This document shows, piece by piece, positions 60,771 to 64,000 of a stretch of 64,000 nucleotides of DNA. Below the pieces are notes generated by a model that was not told the DNA's origin, searched no databases, and saw only the letters and a program-made list of their open reading frames with translations. The stretch covers positions 124,001 to 188,000 of the forward strand of contig NZ_BOMG01000064.1 in the NCBI RefSeq assembly GCF_016862075.1, in the 5' to 3' direction. Position 1 is the first letter of the stretch. Every line of letters starts with the position of its first letter. Both the position numbers and the translations under genes were made by a program. This stretch comes from Actinoplanes couchii (GTDB taxonomy: Bacteria; Actinomycetota; Actinomycetes; Mycobacteriales; Micromonosporaceae).

Positions 60771-61616
60771 ATGCAGCGTGAACAGCTCGCCGACTTCCTG
60801 CGCCGCCGCCGGGAGGCGATCCGCCCGGCCGAGGTCGGCCTCGCCGGCGGCCCGCACCGCCGCGCCCCCGGCCTGCGCCGTGAGGAGGTCGCGATGCTCG
60901 CCGGCATGTCGGTGGATTATGTCGTGCGGCTGGAGCAGGGCCGGAGCAGCCAGCCGTCGGCCCAGCTGCTCGGTGCGCTGGCCCGGGCCCTGCGCCTGTC
61001 CGACGACGAGCACGACCATCTCTTCCACCTGGCCGGTCATCAGCCGCCGACCGCCGACGGCGTCGCCCGGCACGCCCGCGCCGGGCTGTTGCGCATGCTC
61101 GACCTGGTCGGCGACAACCCGGCGATGGTGCTCTCCGACCTGGGCGAGGTGCTCGCTCAGAACCGGATGTCCGTGCTGCTGGCCGGCGATCTCACCCACT
61201 TCACCGGCGACCGGCGCTACCTGGCGTTCCGCTGGTTCACCGAGACCGGCATCCGGGACGTGCACCCGGCCGCCGAGCAGGACCGGCACGCCCGGCAGCT
61301 GGTGGCCGATCTCCGCGCCACCGTGGGCCGCCGGGCCGGCGACCCGACGGTCACCGGCCTGATCGCCCGGTTGCAGGCGGCCAGCGACGAGTTCCGCCGC
61401 CGGTGGGGCGAGCACGAGGTCGCGGTGCGCCGGGCCGACCGCAAGACCCTGTTCCACCCGCGGGTGGGGCCCCTGTTGATGGACTGCGAGACGCTGGTGA
61501 CGCCGGACCTGGGTCAGTCACTGCTGGTGCTGACCCCGACCGACACCCCGTCCCGGGAGAGGCTGGAGCTCATGCGGGTGGTGGGCGTGGAGGAGTTCCC
61601 CGCGGTGCCGACCTGA
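60771..61616 (+). CDS. XRE-type regulator with MmyB-like ligand domain
   Basis: The 281-residue protein has an N-terminal helix-turn-helix (PGLRREEVAMLAGMSVDYVVRLEQGRSSQPSAQLLGALARAL) and a MmyB-type C-terminal PAS-like domain (LSDLGEVLAQNRMSVLLAGDLTHF, FHPRVGPLLMDCETLVTPDLGQSLLVLTPT). It is divergent from an aldo/keto reductase, its likely target. GGAGGA precedes ATG 60771. It closely resembles the architecture of the regulator at 23841 but in a different setting. Confidence 0.9.
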   Translation: MQREQLADFLRRRREAIRPAEVGLAGGPHRRAPGLRREEVAMLAGMSVDYVVRLEQGRSSQPSAQLLGALARALRLSDDEHDHLFHLAGHQPPTADGVARHARAGLLRMLDLVGDNPAMVLSDLGEVLAQNRMSVLLAGDLTHFTGDRRYLAFRWFTETGIRDVHPAAEQDRHARQLVADLRATVGRRAGDPTVTGLIARLQAASDEFRRRWGEHEVAVRRADRKTLFHPRVGPLLMDCETLVTPDLGQSLLVLTPTDTPSRERLELMRVVGVEEFPAVPT

Positions 61617-61618
61617 GG

Positions 61619-62095
61619 TCAGGAGATGCAGAACGGCGCTGCGTCGAGGCCGAGGTCCTTGCAGTCGAACCCGCTGCCCTGGCTGTGATATTTCCAGGTG
61701 GTGCCGGTCTTCTGGAAAAGGTAGACGCCGTCGCCGGTCTTCGGCCCCTTCGGGGTGGCGGCCGCCCAGCCCTCGGCACAGGTCACGTCGGTGAACGACC
61801 AGCCCTCCGGCAGTTCAGTGGTGAGCCCTTCGAGGGTCTGCGCCGAGGGGCACTCGTCGGGCTTCGGCGCCGGGTCCGCGGTGGTCTTTCCCGGCGCGGG
61901 CGAGGACGCGGTGGTCTTCTCCGGGGCGGGCGAGGACGCGGTGGTCTTCTCCGGGGCGGGCGAGGACGCGGTGGTCTTCTCCGGGGCGGGCGCGGCCGCC
62001 TCGGGAGCGGAGCCGACGGTGCCCGAGAAGGAGCAGGCGGACAGGGCGACCATCAGGGCGGGGGCGACCAGCAGCAGGCGGTAACGGGCAGACAT
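61619..62095 (-). CDS. Repeat-containing lipoprotein
   Basis: The 158-residue protein has a lipoprotein signal with lipobox LSAC (about 18-21), a linker of four near-identical PAPEKTTASS units, and a small C-terminal domain with three Cys (DECPSA, DVTCAEGW, GFDCKDLG, FCIS: at least two pairs possible). GAGGAC stands before ATG 62095. The repeat linker spaces the folded domain away from the membrane. No family recognised. Confidence 0.75.
   Translation of the reverse strand: MSARYRLLLVAPALMVALSACSFSGTVGSAPEAAAPAPEKTTASSPAPEKTTASSPAPEKTTASSPAPGKTTADPAPKPDECPSAQTLEGLTTELPEGWSFTDVTCAEGWAAATPKGPKTGDGVYLFQKTGTTWKYHSQGSGFDCKDLGLDAAPFCIS
61881..61992. repeat. 30-bp tandem repeat in the lipoprotein linker
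   Basis: Copies at 61881-61910, 61911-61940, 61941-61970 and a partial copy to 61992, nearly identical in DNA (two of them identical), each encoding ten residues. Recent and slippage-prone. Confidence 0.9.
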
Positions 62096-62222
62096 GTGAA
62101 GTCCTCAGGAATCGTCGTGGTGTTCGCCGGCGGCCCGTTGGCCGTCCCGGCGTCGAGGACAATCCTGGCGGGACCACTCATCGACCGATATCCCGGAAAT
62201 GCGCCACGCTCCACTGTGCACG

Positions 62223-62264
62223 CGAACAGCGCCCCGCGGACCGGGGTCCGCGAGGCGCTGTTCG
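62223..62264 (-). terminator. Terminator of the BP74-like gene
   Basis: CGAACAGCGCC/GGCGCTGTTCG (11 bp), a C-A mismatch, then CGCGGAC/GTCCGCG (7 bp) with loop CGGG: a long hairpin starting 19 bases after the stop of the gene at 62283. Confidence 0.8.
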
Positions 62265-62282
62265 ATGTCTCGGGTCAGGCGG

Positions 62283-62723
62283 TCACTTGATCTCGCGGGT
62301 CAGCTTCGACGCCCACGGGCACCAGAAGTAGCCCGGCAGAAACGCGCCGCCCGCCTCGTCCAAGTGGTCTTCGAGGTACTGGATGGACGAGTCGCAGACC
62401 TCGATCGCCACCTCGAAGAACTGGATCGTGTCCGGGTCGTACTGGAAGCCCCACCGCGGGTTGTAGTCAGCGGGACGCTTGATGAACCGGCCCATCACGT
62501 GAGTTCTGCGCTGCTCCTCACCGGACAGGATCCGCCGGGCCTCGGCGATCCGGTCCGGGTTGGTGAGTTTGATGACGAACGTATCCCTCTGCTGCTGATC
62601 GGTGAACTCGAACAGCGCCGATTCCTCGGCCTGGGCCGCGACGGGCACGGCCAGCATCCCACCGGCGACAGCCAGCGCGGCAGCCGTGACGACACGGCCG
62701 ATCCGGGAACGCAAGGTCTGCAT
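62283..62723 (-). CDS. Secreted BP74/calmodulin-binding-protein-like protein
   Basis: The 146-residue protein has a signal peptide (MQTLRSRIGRVVTAAALAVAGGMLAVPVAAQA) and a domain with FEFTDQQQRDTFVIKL, ARRILSGEEQRRTHVMGRFIKRPADYNPRWGFQYDPDTIQFFEVAIEVCD and LDEAGGAFLPGYFWCPW. I recall this as the fold of the Dictyostelium BP74 N-terminal domain, annotated in bacteria as calmodulin-binding protein. Two Cys (in EVCD and FWCPW) may form a disulfide. Function in bacteria is unknown. ATG 62723. Confidence 0.75.
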   Translation of the reverse strand: MQTLRSRIGRVVTAAALAVAGGMLAVPVAAQAEESALFEFTDQQQRDTFVIKLTNPDRIAEARRILSGEEQRRTHVMGRFIKRPADYNPRWGFQYDPDTIQFFEVAIEVCDSSIQYLEDHLDEAGGAFLPGYFWCPWASKLTREIK

Positions 62724-62834
62724 GTCACTACCCCTAAAGTTGCGCACAGACCCGCCAACTGATCATGGCGGGCTGCTTCGCAAGTTAGGTGCAAACCCCG
62801 TGACCTGGGCCGATATGCCCGATCAACCCCTCGA

Positions 62835-63401
62835 TCAGGCGGTGATCGCGGTACGGCGCAGGCGCGCTGTGGAGATCAGGTAGAGGATCGCGCCGCCGAC
62901 CGCGTAGCCGGCCACTCCGGTGAGGGAGAGCTCGGGCTGGGTGGCCTGGTTGACGAAGGTCAGGCCGACCAGGGCGGAACCCGCGCCGCTGATGATCATC
63001 GACCACTGGCCGGGGAGGCCGCGGCGCAGCCGGTTGACCGCCAGGGCCAGCTGGATCACGCCGGTGAGAATCGCCCAGGCGGCGTAGACCCGCAGTACCG
63101 GAGCCGGGCCGTCGAGGGCGGCCACCAGCACCGCGACGGCGGTGACCGTGCTGATCGCGGCGTTGATCCACTGGGTTCGGGCGTTGCCCGGCCGGCCCGA
63201 CGCCTGCTGAGCCCGGGCGTCGACCACCGAGGCGGCGACGTCGATCACCGGATAGAGGACGAGCAGGGCGGTGGCGAAGGCCGGCACGGCGGATCCGGCG
63301 GTCAGGGTGCCGGCCTGGGCCAAGGCGACGAAGAGCAGAACCGCCCAGGTCAGGGCGGTGATCGCACGGATCAGGTAGAGCCGGGTGAGGGTGGCCGACA
63401 T
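62835..63401 (-). CDS. DUF308-like membrane protein
   Basis: The 188-residue protein with six membrane segments (LYLIRAITALTWAVLLFVAL, AFATALLVLYPVIDVAAS, WINAAISTVTAVAVLVAAL, YAAWAILTGVIQLALAV, WSMIISGAGSALVGLTFV, VAGYAVGGAILYLIST) is of the DUF308 (HdeD-like) kind. GGAAGGA lies 8 bases before ATG 63401. It is divergent from a sensor kinase across a palindrome. Confidence 0.75.
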   Translation of the reverse strand: MSATLTRLYLIRAITALTWAVLLFVALAQAGTLTAGSAVPAFATALLVLYPVIDVAASVVDARAQQASGRPGNARTQWINAAISTVTAVAVLVAALDGPAPVLRVYAAWAILTGVIQLALAVNRLRRGLPGQWSMIISGAGSALVGLTFVNQATQPELSLTGVAGYAVGGAILYLISTARLRRTAITA

Positions 63402-63474
63402 GGGGTTTCCTTCCGGGGCTGAGGTGGGGCGAGTGCTCCCGGTGAGGAAGTCTGCGGGCGGCGGGGCGGGGCCG

Positions 63475-63494
63475 CGTACTTCGGATGAAGTACG
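63475..63494. promoter_or_regulatory. 20-base palindrome between the DUF308-like and kinase genes
   Basis: CGTACTTC (63475-63482) and GAAGTACG (63487-63494) are perfectly inverted around GGAT. It lies about 75 bases from the DUF308-like start and 33 from the kinase start, the position of a response-regulator operator. Confidence 0.6.
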
Positions 63495-63526
63495 TGTGGA
63501 GAGAGTTGGGCAAGCAGAATCTGGTC

Positions 63527-64000
63527 ATGGTCATCGCCCCCATGTGGATCCGCCGTCCGGAGATGCTGCACCGGTTGGCGTACGCGGCAGCCGCTCTGTC
63601 CTTCGCCGGTCAGATCGTGGCGTCGGTGGTGCGCGGAGCCGGGTGGCCGACGTTCCTGGCCGTGCTGCTGGCCGGTGCCGGGGTGGTGCTGTCCCGGTGG
63701 CACCCGTGGGCCGGGCTGGCGGTGACGAGCGCGGCGACGTTCGCGGTGACCGAGGTCGGCGCGGATCCGCTGTCGGTGTGGATGATGGCGGTGTTCGTGC
63801 TGTTCTCGGTCACGTTCCGGGGTGAACCGCCGCTGGCCGCGACCGCCCTGGTGGCGGTGTTCTTCCTGGGCGCGTTCATGACGGTCGGCGGTTTCCGGGG
63901 TGGCGCGGTCGCCGGTACCGCCGCATTGTTCTCCGCGGTGGCCGGCGGGGCGACCGGGGCGGCGCTGCGGATCCACCGGGACCAGTGGTGGATGCTGGAG
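63527..64000 (+). CDS. Sensor histidine kinase, N-terminal membrane domain (runs off the right edge)
   Basis: An open frame continues to the window end. It encodes a membrane domain with at least four segments (LAYAAAALSFAGQIVASVV, FLAVLLAGAGVVLS, MMAVFVLFSVTF, ALVAVFFLGAFMTVGG and further) ending in ALRIHRDQWWMLE, where a HisKA_3 dimerisation helix would be expected next. This layout matches NarL-type sensor kinases. ATG 63527 and ATG 63542 are candidate starts; ATG 63485 is in frame but lies inside the palindrome. Confidence 0.6.
   Translation, partial: MVIAPMWIRRPEMLHRLAYAAAALSFAGQIVASVVRGAGWPTFLAVLLAGAGVVLSRWHPWAGLAVTSAATFAVTEVGADPLSVWMMAVFVLFSVTFRGEPPLAATALVAVFFLGAFMTVGGFRGGAVAGTAALFSAVAGGATGAALRIHRDQWWMLE

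Overview
The window is high-GC actinobacterial chromosome: roughly 70% G+C, many GTG starts, gene pairs coupled by ATGA or TGATG overlaps, twin-arginine and lipobox exports, SigE-type and ECF42 sigma factors, WXG/EspC-type secretion substrates, and a mycothiol-dependent enzyme family. The gene content fits Micromonosporaceae (Actinoplanes/Micromonospora-like), but the exact genus is inference. I see no integrase, transposase, prophage, rRNA, intact tRNA or CRISPR array. Most of it is accessory chromosome made of regulators, exporters, secreted proteins and stress functions.

Layout. 0-2.8 kb: an EspC-like protein, a large DUF6571-like protein and a lipoprotein, transcribed leftward and coupled. 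3-10.7 kb: a secreted protein, a CynX-type MFS exporter with a GntR regulator, a MarR regulator facing the remnant of an FAD monooxygenase, an ECF42 sigma/DGPF pair, a HEAT-repeat protein, and an HxlR regulator divergent from a mycothiol-dependent isomerase-like gene. 10.7-13.8 kb: a sugar-acid dehydratase (IlvD/Edd) facing an IclR protein that lacks its DNA-binding domain and an SMP-30 lactonase; this looks like oxidative sugar catabolism. 13.9-21.7 kb: a divergent cell-wall pair (class A penicillin-binding protein and membrane-anchored polysaccharide deacetylase), both with long repetitive N-terminal tails, then an ankyrin protein. 21.8-26.8 kb: an orphan sugar-binding lipoprotein with a hairpin array, a decayed GNAT gene, an XRE regulator, and a YbaB / EspC-like / WXG-like / SUKH-4 cassette that looks like a type VII secretion effector-immunity locus. 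26.8-33.7 kb: a secreted beta-propeller-like protein, a NUDIX hydrolase, an EVE-HNH putative type IV restriction enzyme, a TetR regulator with a Tat-exported esterase, and a PAP2 phosphatase.

33.9-38.6 kb: a SigE-family sigma factor with its membrane partner, and an RDD / histidine kinase / NarL regulator operon. 38.5-46.5 kb: a flavodoxin-fold gene, an N-terminally truncated MFS gene, a lipoprotein, and a MacB-type ABC exporter with adaptor divergent from an OmpR/kinase pair that probably controls it. 46.5-53.8 kb: a GntR-TetR fusion regulator divergent from a DHA2 drug exporter, the ahpC-ahpF peroxide-defence operon, an AraC regulator and an acyl-CoA-dehydrogenase-like gene. 53.9-59.6 kb: a CHAT-protease/TPR giant convergent with a DUF4132 protein. 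59.7-64 kb: an aldo/keto reductase divergent from an XRE regulator, a repeat lipoprotein, a BP74-like secreted protein, a small membrane protein and the start of a sensor kinase.

Four themes stand out. First, many divergent promoters carry readable palindromic operators next to their likely regulators (MarR, HxlR, IclR, TetR, GntR-TetR, two-component). Second, several genes are visibly eroded: the FAD monooxygenase, the IclR DNA-binding domain, the MFS N-terminus and the GNAT. Third, two tandem repeat arrays appear to have grown out of gene 3' ends together with the stop codon. Fourth, the deacetylase tail carries about 22 copies of an acidic-x-T-V-x-L-P motif that could be a phosphothreonine docking array.
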